Counted from the stretch's first letter, positions 35,811 through 45,187 are shown. The stretch is DNA of 64,000 nucleotides from Haloarcula sp. CBA1129 (GCF_008729015.1 NZ_RKSM01000001.1:2356001-2420000), one strand, 5' to 3'. The notes: generated from the letters alone by a model not told the origin. Made by a program: numbers and translations.

Positions 35811-36461
35811 ATGTCGAATCCGCGAATCCTGATTCTCGGGCCGCCGGGAGCCGGCAAAGGAACCCAGAGCGCCAACCTCGCCGACGAGTACGGCGTCGAA
35901 CACGTCACGACCGGCGACGCGCTCCGGGCGAACAAGGACATGGACATCAGCGACATCGACACCGAGTACGACACGCCTCGGGAGTACATGGAAGCGGGCG
36001 ACCTCGTGCCGGACGCGGTGGTCAACGCCATTGTCGAGGAGGCGCTCTCCCAAGCCGACGGGTTCGTGCTCGACGGGTATCCGCGTAACCTCGAACAGGC
36101 CGAGGAACTGGAAGGGATGACCGACCTCGACGTGATCCTCTCGCTCGACGTCTCCCGCGAGGAACTGGTCGACCGACTGACGGGCCGGCGGGTCTGTGAC
36201 GACTGCGGCGCGAACTACCACGTCGAGTTCAATCAGCCCGAAGAGGACGGAGTCTGTGACGACTGTGGCGGCGACCTCATCCAGCGCGACGACGACAACG
36301 AGGAGTCTGTCCGCAACCGACTGGACGTGTTCGACGACAACACCGCACCGGTCATCGACCACTACGGGGACCACGATGGCTTCGTCGCCGTCGATGGCGA
36401 GCAGACCCCCGACGAAGTCTGGAGCGAGATTCAGGACGCCGTCGACGCACACACGGCCTGA
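35811..36461 (+). CDS. adk: Adenylate kinase with zinc-binding LID
   Basis: Enzyme of 216 residues catalysing AMP + ATP to 2 ADP. It has P-loop GPPGAGKGT (10-18), the AMP-binding [16 protein letters not shown] segment (about 84-99), and a long-type LID carrying four Cys ([10 protein letters not shown], then CDDCGG) that should bind zinc as in Gram-positive enzymes. The start is the ATG at 35811, since upstream codons belong to the intergenic region. It begins the adk - EMC3-like - cmk - truB cluster, which in many archaea follows secY in the ribosomal superoperon; here secY is not adjacent. Confidence 0.95.
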   Translation: MSNPRILILGPPGAGKGTQSANLADEYGVEHVTTGDALRANKDMDISDIDTEYDTPREYMEAGDLVPDAVVNAIVEEALSQADGFVLDGYPRNLEQAEELEGMTDLDVILSLDVSREELVDRLTGRRVCDDCGANYHVEFNQPEEDGVCDDCGGDLIQRDDDNEESVRNRLDVFDDNTAPVIDHYGDHDGFVAVDGEQTPDEVWSEIQDAVDAHTA

Positions 36462-36548
36462 AACGCGACGGAACCACCGTTCGAGGCCGATATCGTCGAG
36501 ACAGTCAGAGTAAAACGTTGATATGCCGTCGCACCTCAAGCACACACA

Positions 36549-37439
36549 ATGGCACGTACCGCGCCGAAGGTAGAACGACTCGCCGAAGACGGCGAGGCAA
36601 TGACTGATGCGCTCTCGACGGTGCTCGCTGCGGCCGAAGAGAACGGGACCGTCACTTGGAGCGACGTGAGTGACGATCTCACGAGCGGCGAGTGGGGGCG
36701 GCTCATCGAGTCTGGCCTGCTCATCGACGCTGACGGCGAAGGGTTTGTTATCGACGACCCGGATGGCGTCCGTGAGGCGCTCGAAGAGTCCGACGCGGCC
36801 CCGAGCGACGATGACGACGACAGCGGCTGGTCGAAGTGGGACAAGCTCGCCGGGCTCGGAACGCTCGGCCTGTTTGCCGGCTACTCGATGACCTCCGTCC
36901 GGGACGTTATCGCGGGCGGGGTCATCGATATTGTCCTCGGGCCACTCAACGACATGCTGCCGTTTTACGTCGTTATCTTGGTGCTCGCGATCATCACCGG
37001 AACTACCTCGACGATTCTGCAGGACAACCTCATGGACATGTCGGGGATGGGTGACCATCAAGAGAAGATGGAGGACCTGAAAGAGCGCCGCAAAGCCGCG
37101 AAAGAACGCGATGATCAGGAGGCGCTGGATCGGCTCGAAGAGGAGCAGATGGAGCTGATGACCGATCAGATGGGGATGTTCAAACAGCAGTTCCGCCCGA
37201 TGGTGTGGATCATGCTGGTCAACATCCCACTGTTCCTCTGGCTCTACTGGATTGTCTTCGGAGCCGGCGTCGACGCGAGCCCAGTCATCACGCTCCCCAT
37301 CTTCGGCGAAGTCGAGGCGTGGAGCAACAGCGTCGCTGGCCCGATTCAGGCGTGGATCGTCTGGTACTTCCTGTGCTCGCTGTCCTTTACCCAGATCATC
37401 CGGAAGGCGCTCAACGTCGAGACGACGCCGACCGGATAG
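36549..37439 (+). CDS. DUF106 membrane protein, EMC3/TMCO1-type (Oxa1 superfamily) insertase
   Basis: Protein of 296 residues. An N-terminal soluble winged-helix-like part (about 1-75, DDLTSGEWGRLIESGLLIDADGEGF) is followed by an acidic linker. The DUF106 membrane core has a helix near 138-160, a charged cytoplasmic coiled coil (about 170-215, MEDLKERRKAAKERDDQEALDRL) and two more helices (about 219-238 and 262-285). Homologues are ancestral to eukaryotic EMC3 and TMCO1, which insert membrane proteins. Its conserved place between adk and cmk supports the identification. The N-terminal extension is not part of the usual core. Confidence 0.85.
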   Translation: MARTAPKVERLAEDGEAMTDALSTVLAAAEENGTVTWSDVSDDLTSGEWGRLIESGLLIDADGEGFVIDDPDGVREALEESDAAPSDDDDDSGWSKWDKLAGLGTLGLFAGYSMTSVRDVIAGGVIDIVLGPLNDMLPFYVVILVLAIITGTTSTILQDNLMDMSGMGDHQEKMEDLKERRKAAKERDDQEALDRLEEEQMELMTDQMGMFKQQFRPMVWIMLVNIPLFLWLYWIVFGAGVDASPVITLPIFGEVEAWSNSVAGPIQAWIVWYFLCSLSFTQIIRKALNVETTPTG

Positions 37440-37484
37440 GCGCGAAGAGACAGCCCTTTCTATCGGGGCGTCCCGAACATCTCT

Positions 37485-38063
37485 ATGTTGATTACCGTCT
37501 CCGGCCCGGCCGGCAGCGGCAAGAGCACGCTTGCCAAGAGTCTGGCCGACGCCCTGAACTACGAGCACGTCAGCGGCGGCGATATCTTCCGCTCGCTGGC
37601 CGAGGAACGCGGGATGACACCGCTCGAACTGAACAAAGCCGCCGAGGAGGACGCCCAGATTGATCGCGATCTGGACCGCCGACTCCGGGACATCGCCGCC
37701 GAGCGTGACGACCTCGTGCTCGAATCGCGCCTCGCCGGCTGGATGGCGGGCGAGTACGCCGATATGAAGCTGTGGCTGACCGCACCGCTGGACGTACGCG
37801 CCGACCGCATCGCGACGCGGGAGAACAAGCCCTTCGAGCAGGCCAAGACTGAAACGCGGGAACGCGGCGAGAGCGAGGCCCAACGCTACAGCGACTACTA
37901 CGACATCGACTTCGATGATCTCTCTATCTACGATCTGTCGGTCAACACCGCCCGCTGGGACCCACAGGGCGTTCTGAGCGTGACCTTGCACGCCGTCGAA
38001 TCGTACAGTCCCGACGGCGACGAAGGGAAGGCACCGGTCGAGAACATCCGGTACGAGTTCTGA
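37485..38063 (+). CDS. cmk: Cytidylate kinase (archaeal type)
   Basis: Nucleoside monophosphate kinase of 192 residues making CDP from CMP. It has P-loop GPAGSGKST (7-15), [17 protein letters not shown] with the substrate-contact [14 protein letters not shown] and the LID-like [21 protein letters not shown]. The family is the compact archaeal Cmk2 form. It follows the EMC3-like gene by 45 bases and precedes truB by four, so cmk and truB are surely co-transcribed. Confidence 0.93.
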   Translation: MLITVSGPAGSGKSTLAKSLADALNYEHVSGGDIFRSLAEERGMTPLELNKAAEEDAQIDRDLDRRLRDIAAERDDLVLESRLAGWMAGEYADMKLWLTAPLDVRADRIATRENKPFEQAKTETRERGESEAQRYSDYYDIDFDDLSIYDLSVNTARWDPQGVLSVTLHAVESYSPDGDEGKAPVENIRYEF

Positions 38064-38067
38064 GCCG

Positions 38068-38958
38068 ATGACGCTCCGTGCCCCGCCCGACGAACGGGAC
38101 CTCGATTCGCTTCGCTCTTTCGGTGTCATCAACCTCGACAAGCCCCCGGGCCCGTCGGCCCATCAGGTCGCGGCTTGGATTCGAGACGCCACCGGACAGG
38201 ATCGGGTCGCCCACGGCGGGACGCTCGATCCGAAGGTGACCGGCTGTCTGCCCGTGTTGCTCGGCGACGCCGCCCGGATGGCGCAGGTGTTCGACGACGC
38301 CATCAAGGAGTACGTCACCGTGCTCGAACTTCACGACCAAGCCCCGGCAGACATCACGGATATCGTCGCCGAGTTCGAGACCGAGGTCTACCAGAAGCCG
38401 CCCCGAAAGAGCGCAGTGAAGCGTCAGCTACGCGCTCGCCGGATTCACTCGCTGGATATCCTCGAACAGGGCGAGCGCCGGTTGCTCCTGCGAGTCCGGT
38501 GTGCTTCGGGCACGTACATCCGGAAACTGTGTCACGACATCGGGCTGGCGGCGGGGACCGGCGCGCACATGGGCGACCTCCGCCGGACGGCGACCGGGAG
38601 CTTCGACGACGGGTCGCTGTCGACGATGCACGACCTCGTGGACGCGCTGGCCTTTGCTGAAGACGGCGACGAAGCACAACTGCGCGGAATCATCCAGCCG
38701 GCCGAGCGCGCGTTGGTCCACCTGCCACGGGTCACGATTGCGCCGAGTGCGGCGCGTGAAGTCGCCGAGGGCGCGCCGGTGTACGCGCCGGGCGTCATCA
38801 AAGCCGGGCCGGCCGAAGTGGGCGAAGCGACGCCCGAGAGAGGGTCTCAGGTCGTCTCTGTCACGCCCGACGGGGCTGCGGTCTGTCTGGGGACGCTCGT
38901 CGGCGACCCGGATGCCAACAGCGGCCTCGTCGTCGAAATCGACCGCGTACTGGTATAA
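38068..38958 (+). CDS. truB: tRNA pseudouridine(55) synthase TruB/Cbf5-like
   Basis: Pseudouridine synthase of 296 residues. The catalytic motif is HGGTLDPKVTGCLPV with the nucleophilic Asp. KPPGPSAHQVAAWIR at about 28-42 and KPPRKSAVKRQLRAR near 110 are family signatures, and the C-terminal 75 residues form a PUA domain (VTIAPSAAREVAEGAPVYAPGV). In archaea this protein (Cbf5) is also the catalytic subunit of H/ACA guide RNPs on rRNA. It ends the adk-cmk cluster. Confidence 0.93.
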   Translation: MTLRAPPDERDLDSLRSFGVINLDKPPGPSAHQVAAWIRDATGQDRVAHGGTLDPKVTGCLPVLLGDAARMAQVFDDAIKEYVTVLELHDQAPADITDIVAEFETEVYQKPPRKSAVKRQLRARRIHSLDILEQGERRLLLRVRCASGTYIRKLCHDIGLAAGTGAHMGDLRRTATGSFDDGSLSTMHDLVDALAFAEDGDEAQLRGIIQPAERALVHLPRVTIAPSAAREVAEGAPVYAPGVIKAGPAEVGEATPERGSQVVSVTPDGAAVCLGTLVGDPDANSGLVVEIDRVLV

Positions 38959-39048
38959 GTCGTCGTTCTGGAGGTAGCGTTGATTATTCCGGGTCGGATA
39001 TGCATGAGGCGCGCGAAAAGCTAAGGCCGTCTCTCACGTATTGTTACC

Positions 39049-39669
39049 ATGGATAAATGGGTCGATCCCGACGAGGCCGACCCGGCGCAGTGGCGTGGCA
39101 CGGGGCCGTACGATGACCTGCGCCGGGGCGCAGAGACGGTCTCGGTGCTCGAACGTGCGTGCCAGACGCCGCTGCCGTATCAACACGAGATAGACGTCCA
39201 CCACACCGACGGCGTCGCCGAGCAGTTCCAGTCCAACGAGTACGAACACGCCCGCGTCGTCTACAACAGCGGTGTAGACACCAAGGGACGTATCAAACTC
39301 CTCACCCGCGGGGTGCTGTGGGGTGGCGACGAAACACACCAGCGGTTCCAAGCGCAGTACCGTCGACCGCCGCCGCCCACTGAAACCGTGCCGTTCGGTG
39401 AATACACTGTCTGGAGCCGGTACCAGTACGGGACCATCGAGCGAACCGACGACGGACTAACGTTCACCGCAAGCGAGCAGGGCCCGGATGAATCGCTCCA
39501 AGAACTCGACTGGGCGACCCTTTTCGATCCGGTCCGGGAGCGCCTCGCGGAACTGGAACTAGTTCGGAACCCGTCCTTTAGCAAATACCGTCTGGAAGAA
39601 CTCGACGAGTGGGCGGCCTATCGCACACGATTCCAGTACGACCCGGGCGCGTTCGCCGTCGGTCCCTGA
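39049..39669 (+). CDS. Conserved haloarchaeal protein of unknown function
   Basis: Soluble protein of 206 residues. It is rich in aromatic residues and Arg, with WVDPDEADPAQWRGTGPYDDLRRGAE at the N-terminus, central beta-like segments (ARVVYNSGVDTKGRIKLLTRGVLWGG, VWSRYQYGTIERTDDGLTFTAS), and a C-terminal helix (DPVRERLAELELVRN). No Cys pair, P-loop or membrane helix is present. The codon use is typical for this genome. No family is recognised. Confidence 0.65.
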   Translation: MDKWVDPDEADPAQWRGTGPYDDLRRGAETVSVLERACQTPLPYQHEIDVHHTDGVAEQFQSNEYEHARVVYNSGVDTKGRIKLLTRGVLWGGDETHQRFQAQYRRPPPPTETVPFGEYTVWSRYQYGTIERTDDGLTFTASEQGPDESLQELDWATLFDPVRERLAELELVRNPSFSKYRLEELDEWAAYRTRFQYDPGAFAVGP

Positions 39670-39714
39670 TTAGGGGACACATACTAAACCGGGACTAGTG
39701 TGTTGTAGAGAACC

Positions 39715-39906
39715 ATGAACCACCTACTGACGGCGGTCCCGCTCCAGCCCGGCGGTGGGTTCCTCGAACTGGCGCTGCTGTTCCTCGTCCTCGCCGTCGT
39801 CGCCGGACTGGCCGGACTGGGGGGTGTTGCGGGGCTTAGCATGCGAATCGCGAAGATACTCGTCGTCGTGTTCCTCGTCCTGATGGTCGTTAGCTTCCTC
39901 CTGTGA
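39715..39906 (+). CDS. Small DUF1328-type membrane protein
   Basis: Protein of 63 residues with two hydrophobic helices (about 18-36 and 44-63) separated by a Gly-rich turn (AGLGGVAGLSMRIAKI). This matches the UPF0391/DUF1328 pattern of a short glycine-rich hairpin ending in FLVLMVVSFLL. Members are small stress-linked inner-membrane proteins in bacteria, without known mechanism. It lies 68 bases before grpE. Confidence 0.75.
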   Translation: MNHLLTAVPLQPGGGFLELALLFLVLAVVAGLAGLGGVAGLSMRIAKILVVVFLVLMVVSFLL

Positions 39907-39944
39907 CACCGGCGTCGGTAGTGTCGCCACACCGTTTCTGAATC

Positions 39945-39952
39945 CTTTTATC
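39945..39952 (+). promoter_or_regulatory. TATA box of grpE
   Basis: CTTTTATC is centred about 26 bases before the grpE ATG at 39975, giving a leaderless transcript. Confidence 0.6.
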
Positions 39953-39974
39953 CATGTGACGACTTCTATCGGAT

Positions 39975-40661
39975 ATGACCGAGCAGGACGCAGCCGACGA
40001 CACGGCCGCGACGGCGGAGTCGACCGCGAGCGAGGCGCAAGCGGACGACGATGTCGACGCAGATTTCGAGGACGTGCCCGAGGATGTCACCGCGGATGAG
40101 GTCGACCTCGGCGAGTTCGACGTCGACAACGACCTGATCGACCGAGTCGCCGAATCTGCCCCCGAAGACATCGCTCGGGAACTCGCTGCGCTACGGACGC
40201 GTGCCGACAGTCTCGAATCGCAGGTCAAACAGCAAGACGACGAAATCGAGGAACTGGAATCGAAGCTCAAGCGCAAGCAGGCGGAGTTCCAGAACTACAA
40301 GAAGCGGATGGACAAACGCCGCGAACAGGAACAGAAGCGCGCCACCGAGGACCTCGTGACGCGCCTGCTGGACGTTCGGGACAATCTGGAGCGCGCGCTC
40401 GAACAGGACGAAGACACGGACATCAGAGGCGGGGTCGAGTCCACGCTCCGCCAGCTCGACGACGTGCTCGACGCCGAGAACGTCGAAGTGATCGACCCCG
40501 AACCGGGTGGAGACGTCGACCCGACACAGCATCAGGTGCTCGCCCGCGTCGACAGCGACCAGCCGGACGGGGCAATCGCAGATGTCCACCGGCCCGGCTA
40601 CGAGATGGCCGACAAAGTGCTGCGCGAGGCGCAGGTGACCGTCAGCGAGAGCGAGGAGTAG
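39975..40661 (+). CDS. grpE: GrpE nucleotide exchange factor
   Basis: Protein of 228 residues. A strongly acidic N-terminal 55 residues is followed by a long coiled-coil dimerisation helix (about 70-125, ALRTRADSLESQVKQQDDEIEELESKLKRKQAEFQNYKKRM). The C-terminal beta domain has PTQHQVLARVDSDQPDGAIADVHRPGYEMADKVLREAQVTV, the family signature. It releases ADP from DnaK. The acidic tail is an adaptation to high salt. dnaK lies 165 bases downstream with its own promoter. Confidence 0.95.
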   Translation: MTEQDAADDTAATAESTASEAQADDDVDADFEDVPEDVTADEVDLGEFDVDNDLIDRVAESAPEDIARELAALRTRADSLESQVKQQDDEIEELESKLKRKQAEFQNYKKRMDKRREQEQKRATEDLVTRLLDVRDNLERALEQDEDTDIRGGVESTLRQLDDVLDAENVEVIDPEPGGDVDPTQHQVLARVDSDQPDGAIADVHRPGYEMADKVLREAQVTVSESEE

Positions 40662-40791
40662 CGGGCAACTCCGGCGGTGTAGCGGTCGTATTGCGGTACG
40701 GTAAATAATCACCGGTCAGGCAACGCCGTTGAGTATAAAACCGCCCGGAGGAGTGGTCGTTGACCGTTTTTCCAATCAGTACATCTAGCAA

Positions 40792-40799
40792 CTTTTAAC
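40792..40799 (+). promoter_or_regulatory. TATA box of dnaK
   Basis: CTTTTAAC is centred about 31 bases before the dnaK ATG. A tiny inverted repeat (CCGC-TATGA-GCGG) lies between it and the start. dnaK thus has its own promoter apart from grpE. Confidence 0.55.
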
Positions 40800-40826
40800 C
40801 GGCGCAATCCGCTATGAGCGGGTAAG

Positions 40827-42731
40827 ATGGCGAGCAACAAGATTCTGGGTATCGACCTTGGGACCACGAACAGCGCGTTCGCGGTCATGGAAGGTGGCGA
40901 TCCCGAAATCATTGTCAACGGTGAAGGCGAGCGCACGACACCCTCTGTCGTCGCGTTCGACGACGGCGAGCGACTCGTCGGGAAACCGGCGAAGAACCAA
41001 GCGATAAAGAACCCCGACCAGACCATCCAGTCGATCAAGCGCCACATGGGCGAAGACGACTACACGGTCGAACTGGACGGGGAGGAGTACACGCCCGAGC
41101 AGGTCTCGGCGATGATCCTCCAGAAGATCAAACACGACGCCGAAGAGTACCTCGGCGACGAGATCGAGAAGGCAGTCATCACGGTCCCGGCGTACTTCAA
41201 CGACCGACAGCGCCAAGCGACCAAGGACGCCGGCGAGATCGCCGGCTTCGAGGTCGAGCGCATCGTCAACGAGCCGACGGCGGCCGCGATGGCCTACGGC
41301 CTCGACGACGAGTCCGATCAGACTGTCCTCGTGTACGACCTCGGTGGCGGGACCTTCGACGTGTCCATCCTCGATCTGGGTGGCGGCGTCTACGAGGTCG
41401 TCGCGACCAACGGGGACAACGACCTCGGTGGCGACGACTGGGACCACGCGATCATCGACTACCTCGCAGACGAGTTCGAGGCCGAACACGGCATCGACCT
41501 CCGCGACGACCGGCAGGCGCTCCAGCGCTTGACCGAGGCCGCCGAGGAAGCCAAGATCGAACTCTCCTCACGCAAGGAGACCCGCATCAACCTCCCGTTC
41601 ATCGCGACTACGGACGACGGGCCGCTGGACCTCGAACAGAAGATCACGCGCGCGAAGTTCGAATCACTCACCGAGGACCTCATCGAGCGCACCGTCGGTC
41701 CGACGGAGCAGGCCCTGTCCGATGCCGACTACGACAAGGGCGACATCGACGAGGTCATCCTCGTCGGTGGTTCGACGCGGATGCCGCAGGTTCAGGACAA
41801 GGTCGGGGAGATGACCGATCAGGAGCCGAAAAAGAACGTCAACCCCGACGAGGCCGTCGCACTGGGCGCGGCCATTCAGGCTGGCGTCCTCTCGGGCGAC
41901 GTGGACGACATCGTCCTGCTCGACGTGACGCCGCTGTCCCTCGGTGTCGAGGTCAAGGGCGGTCTGTTCGAGCGACTCATCGACAAGAACACCACGATCC
42001 CGACCGAGGAGTCGAAGATTTTCACCACCGCGCAGGCTAACCAGACGCAGGTCCAGATCCGCGTCTTCCAAGGTGAACGTGAAATCGCCGAGGAGAACGA
42101 ACTGCTCGGTGCGTTCGCGCTTTCGGGCATCCCGCCGGCCCCCGCGGGCACGCCCCAGATCGAGGTGTCGTTCAACATCGACGAGAACGGCATCGTCAAC
42201 GTCGAAGCCGAGGACAAGGGCTCGGGCAACAAGGAGGACATCACCATCGAAGGCGGTGCTGGCCTCTCTGACGACCAGATCGAGGAGATGCAACAGGAAG
42301 CCGAACAGCACGCCGAGGAGGACGAGCAGCGCCGCGAGCGCATCGAAGCCCGCAACGAGGCCGAGGCATCCGTCCGCCGTGCTGAGACGCTTCTCGACGA
42401 GAACGAGGAGGAGATCGACGACGACCTCCGCTCCGACATCGAGGCGAAAATCGAGGACGTCGAGGAAGTCCTCGAAGACGAGGACGCCGAGAAGGAAGAC
42501 TACGAAGAGGTCACCGAGACCCTGAGCGAGGAACTACAGGAAATCGGGAAGCAAATGTATCAGGAGCAGGCCCAGCAGGCCGCCGGCGGAGCCGCGGGCG
42601 CTGGTCCGGGTGGCGCAGCCGGCCCCGGCGGGGCTGCCGGTCCCGGCGGCGCAGCAGGCGGCGCGGCCGAGCAGGGCGAGGAGTACGTCGACGCTGACTT
42701 CGAAGACGTCGACGAAGACGACGAAGAGTAG
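40827..42731 (+). CDS. dnaK: Chaperone DnaK (Hsp70)
   Basis: Hsp70 chaperone of 634 residues. The ATPase domain (about 1-365) begins with [20 protein letters not shown] and has [14 protein letters not shown] and [13 protein letters not shown]. The interdomain linker is [14 protein letters not shown], then the substrate-binding beta domain and helical lid. The tail is Gly/Ala/Pro-rich and ends [17 protein letters not shown], close to the bacterial C-terminal EEVxD signature region. It works with GrpE and DnaJ. dnaJ is not adjacent but 3.2 kb downstream. Confidence 0.97.
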   Translation: MASNKILGIDLGTTNSAFAVMEGGDPEIIVNGEGERTTPSVVAFDDGERLVGKPAKNQAIKNPDQTIQSIKRHMGEDDYTVELDGEEYTPEQVSAMILQKIKHDAEEYLGDEIEKAVITVPAYFNDRQRQATKDAGEIAGFEVERIVNEPTAAAMAYGLDDESDQTVLVYDLGGGTFDVSILDLGGGVYEVVATNGDNDLGGDDWDHAIIDYLADEFEAEHGIDLRDDRQALQRLTEAAEEAKIELSSRKETRINLPFIATTDDGPLDLEQKITRAKFESLTEDLIERTVGPTEQALSDADYDKGDIDEVILVGGSTRMPQVQDKVGEMTDQEPKKNVNPDEAVALGAAIQAGVLSGDVDDIVLLDVTPLSLGVEVKGGLFERLIDKNTTIPTEESKIFTTAQANQTQVQIRVFQGEREIAEENELLGAFALSGIPPAPAGTPQIEVSFNIDENGIVNVEAEDKGSGNKEDITIEGGAGLSDDQIEEMQQEAEQHAEEDEQRRERIEARNEAEASVRRAETLLDENEEEIDDDLRSDIEAKIEDVEEVLEDEDAEKEDYEEVTETLSEELQEIGKQMYQEQAQQAAGGAAGAGPGGAAGPGGAAGPGGAAGGAAEQGEEYVDADFEDVDEDDEE

Positions 42732-42792
42732 ATCGTCTCTATCAGCCCGTCAGACGTAGTCTAACGGCGTTCCGAAAAGCAAGCGGCGCGGA

Positions 42793-42798
42793 TTTTTT
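42793..42798 (+). terminator. T-tract terminator after dnaK
   Basis: A T6 run in GATTTTTTATTC lies 62 bases after the dnaK stop codon, just after a GC-rich stretch (AAGCGGCGCG). It is the strongest T-run in this gap and the likely end of the dnaK transcript. Confidence 0.55.
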
Positions 42799-43082
42799 AT
42801 TCGCTCGGAGGACTGAAACCGAGTGAACACGTCTACGGGGTGTTATCGGATTTGTGAAGCAGTTGGACTGGGTTAGAAGAGTTACCGATGGGAGTCAGTA
42901 GCAGAATACTATCACTTTGCGGTGGCAGTAACGGGTAGTGCCGCCACCGTAGGTCCACCGTTTCACACCGATATTCGGGACATCTGTGGTCGTAGCTCCG
43001 GATTAGTCACTCTGATAATCAAAACTGTTAGAGTGGTTAAAATAGTGCATATCTATCAGGTAGTCAGACATACACCCGTACA
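42799..43082. other. Gene-free stretch with inverted repeats before the winged-helix gene
   Basis: No coding signal. A seven-pair hairpin with a three-base bulge occurs at 42921-42948. A perfect inverted repeat CACTCT (43008-43013) and AGAGTG (43030-43035) flanks 16 bases immediately upstream of a TATA-like GGTTAAAATAG (43035-43045). That location suits a regulator site for the next gene. Confidence 0.4.
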
Positions 43083-43400
43083 ATGAACAATCAGAACCAG
43101 ATGCAGCCACATCGTCTGAGCACGCAACTCGACGCGGTGCGACATGAAGACCGCCGCCAGATACTATTCGCGTTACGTGACGTAGAGCGGTGGCGGCCAT
43201 CCGTTTCGGCGTTTGATGACGATCGGACGCCAGTTGGAGAGCCGCCGATCCCGGCGGAGCTCTATCACTGCCAGCTCCCGAAACTGGCAGAGATGGGGCT
43301 CATCGAATGGGATCGGGAGACTCACTGGGTAACACGCGGCTCGGAGTACGAGCGGGTCCGGCCGCTACTTGCGTTTCTCGCCGAGCAGTACAACGAGTGA
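43083..43400 (+). CDS. Small winged-helix regulator (DUF7344-like)
   Basis: Protein of 105 residues. A helix-turn-helix region (about 12-80) reads LSTQLDAVRHEDRRQILFALRDVERW, then ELYHCQLPKLAEMGLIEWDRETHWVTRGSEYERVRPLLAFL. The form is a winged helix ending in a wing and a C-terminal helix, typical of the many haloarchaeal ArsR/DUF7344-type regulators. It is followed by the convergent trmB-like gene. Target unknown; the inverted repeat upstream of its own promoter suggests autoregulation. Confidence 0.7.
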   Translation: MNNQNQMQPHRLSTQLDAVRHEDRRQILFALRDVERWRPSVSAFDDDRTPVGEPPIPAELYHCQLPKLAEMGLIEWDRETHWVTRGSEYERVRPLLAFLAEQYNE

Positions 43401-43434
43401 GAGAACGGGTGATAATCCCGAGCCGCGTCGCTCG

Positions 43435-44244
43435 CTAATCCTGTTCTAGCGGTGTCATTTCCACGACGCCCTGCGAGAGGAGCCGGCGTGCGATGACGAT
43501 GAGCCCGTTTCTGAGTCCGGTCGCGAAGATGGCCTGTTCGTCGCTAGTCTGGGGGTCGATTGAGCTGACGAGCAGCGTCGACCGGTCGACGAGCAGGAGT
43601 CGTCCGACAGCAGCGTCCTCCGCAGGAGTCAGTTCACCGTGGAGCCACCCCAACTCCGACAGAAACGCGGTGGCGCGTGGGATTTGCTGTTCCACGCGGT
43701 CACGGATCGAGGCGGACCCGCTCCCGACGATGAGTTCGATGTCCGGGTCGAGCGAATTGAGTTCCTCGATCAGCGACTCTGAGAGGACCGCTTCAGTGCC
43801 GATGACGAGCACTACTTCCTCGGTCGCGTCCTCGATGATCGCCGCGGCCCGGTTCTCGATAGCATCGGACCCGGAAAGCGACCAGACTTCCTGTAGCTCG
43901 GCCTCTTCGTCTTCGGACTCGATGCTCCCCATCTCGCGCAGTGTGGACTGGAGGCGCTCGACGCGGTCCTCGTACTGAGTGCGAAGCGTTTCGGTGGCCT
44001 CAGAGAGCGGGACAGCCCGGAACTGCTGTGGGCTCGAGTGCTGTACCTCGACCAGCCCCTTCGCTTCGAGGATTCGGACGGCATCGTAGACGCGCGTCCT
44101 CGGAACCTCCGTCACCTCGCTCAGCCCCTTTGCTGTGCCGCTGGACATCCGAGAAAGTCCGACAAAACATTTCGCCTCATACTCTTTCAATCCCAACTCC
44201 TGAAGTAAACTGACCGCCTCTTCGTGTGTTGCATCAGATGTCAT
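43435..44244 (-). CDS. TrmB-family transcriptional regulator
   Basis: Regulator of 269 residues from the ATG at 44244; a TTG nine bases upstream is less likely. The N-terminal winged helix (about 8-75) reads AVSLLQELGLKEYEAKCFVGLSRMSSGTAKGLSEVTEVPRTRVYDAVRILEAKGLVEV, the classic TrmB domain. A coiled helix (about 85-110) and a C-terminal alpha/beta domain follow (about 120-265; EEVVLVIGTEAVLSESLIEELNSL, GRLLLVDRSTLLVSSID). The C-terminal domain is of the phospholipase-D-like type, not the longer sugar-binding one. Its start codon overlaps a 13-base sequence repeated in a hairpin 275 bases upstream. Confidence 0.85.
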   Translation of the reverse strand: MTSDATHEEAVSLLQELGLKEYEAKCFVGLSRMSSGTAKGLSEVTEVPRTRVYDAVRILEAKGLVEVQHSSPQQFRAVPLSEATETLRTQYEDRVERLQSTLREMGSIESEDEEAELQEVWSLSGSDAIENRAAAIIEDATEEVVLVIGTEAVLSESLIEELNSLDPDIELIVGSGSASIRDRVEQQIPRATAFLSELGWLHGELTPAEDAAVGRLLLVDRSTLLVSSIDPQTSDEQAIFATGLRNGLIVIARRLLSQGVVEMTPLEQD

Positions 44245-44255
44245 GTGTCCCAACC
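44243..44255 (+). repeat. 13-base direct repeat, copy 1, at the trmB start codon
   Basis: ATGTGTCCCAACC, identical to 44518-44530. Copy 1 covers the trmB start codon. Weak similarity continues after both copies (TTCATCT and ACATCT). Confidence 0.55.
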
Positions 44256-44499
44256 TTCATCTCGGTCAAACCCGAGGATATATAGAGAGATGACGCCCAC
44301 AGGTAAAAGACGTTGTTACTGTAACACTGCCGGCTCTTGTCTCGGTGATCGTTGGCCGACAGACGGTCCATAGCGTGTTGTGACGGAACGGGCTTCTAGC
44401 CGTTGTAATCGACGATCTATGGCTATATTGTTTCGGCACTACACTTTTGTTTACTCAATTAATCACACAACTGTTATACATGGGTGCTGAGTATGAGTA

Positions 44500-44549
44500 A
44501 GTGGCACGCAGCACTCTATGTGTCCCAACCACATCTGCTGCGTGCTACT
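44500..44549. other. Long hairpin with a 14-pair stem and an inner stem
   Basis: Bases 44500-44513 pair with 44536-44549 over 14 positions with one G-T wobble. Inside, ATGTG (44518-44522) pairs with CACAT (44530-44534) around the loop TCCCAAC. The inner arm contains copy 2 of the 13-base repeat found at the trmB start. It could be a small RNA, an IS200/IS605-type hairpin end, or a regulator site. Confidence 0.55.
44518..44530 (+). repeat. 13-base direct repeat, copy 2, in the hairpin loop
   Basis: ATGTGTCCCAACC, identical to the copy at the trmB start codon and in the same orientation. Confidence 0.55.
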
Positions 44550-44878
44550 TTCACGAAACGACACTGACAGGCTTCGAGCGACGCGTCCGGAACGTGATTC
44601 TACCGAGGACCGTTGCTGTCAGAGACACCACAGCGGTCATCCCACTGCCCGTGTTTCGGCCATAACTTCACCGCTCGGCGGAAACAGTTTGCTTGGAAAA
44701 GCAAGTTCATCGGATAGCTATTGTATCAGTCTACAGTTATAAAATGTAATTAGCACTGGTACGGTCACAAACGCTTCACCGGTGTTTACTCGAGTAGTAG
44801 ACAGCCGTTTCATACATCATATTTTCAACTAATAAATTGACAGTAGAATTAAGATGATAGATGAACATATATCTAGTA

Positions 44879-45187
44879 ATGAGTGGGTCCGACAGGCGGC
44901 CCGACCGGACATCCGACAACCCGGACACCCTCCACGCGGAGTTCGACTGGGGCGCTGTCTCACCATCAGTCGCGGTGATACAAACGGTCGCAATCGCGGC
45001 TGACCGAGAGGCCATAGAGTTAGCTCCCCTCATTGAAACACTCGATCCGGACGCGCTTGACGAACTCTTTACCCATTCATCAGGCCCGGACAGTGCCGTC
45101 TCGCTCTCGTTTCAGTTGGGGCAGTACGCAGTGACCGTGACCGGAACCGGGGACGTGTATGTCCGTACTCAGCCCGTCCGCTCGTGA
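44879..45187 (+). CDS. HalOD1-domain protein
   Basis: Small protein of 102 residues; an ATG at 44861 would add six and better fits a leaderless transcript from the TATA at 44831-44838. The C-terminal two thirds match the halobacterial output domain 1: AIAADREAIELAPLIETLDPDALDELF, then VSLSFQLGQYAVTVTGTGDVYV. HalOD1 modules are found alone or fused to receivers in haloarchaea and are assumed to act in signalling; their biochemical role is unknown. The surrounding DNA is AT-rich. Confidence 0.7.
   Translation: MSGSDRRPDRTSDNPDTLHAEFDWGAVSPSVAVIQTVAIAADREAIELAPLIETLDPDALDELFTHSSGPDSAVSLSFQLGQYAVTVTGTGDVYVRTQPVRS

Larger units (their letters stand above)
44256..44860. other. AT-rich gene-free stretch upstream of the trmB-like gene
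   Basis: No open frame here has the codon use of the neighbours. The stretch holds the hairpin at 44500-44549 and several AT-rich blocks (44423-44480, 44735-44760, 44815-44860). The last includes AATAAATT at 44831-44838, a likely promoter for the HalOD1 gene. Confidence 0.5.

Noticed and set aside
35796-38141. A 781-residue minus-strand frame opposite adk, the EMC3-like gene and cmk
   Set aside because: It runs across three well-recognised genes and has no recognisable domain; an antisense shadow.
44518-44742. A 74-residue plus-strand frame starting in the hairpin near 44.5 kb
   Set aside because: Cys/Ser-rich, not acidic, codon use unlike the genome, and it begins within a structured element.
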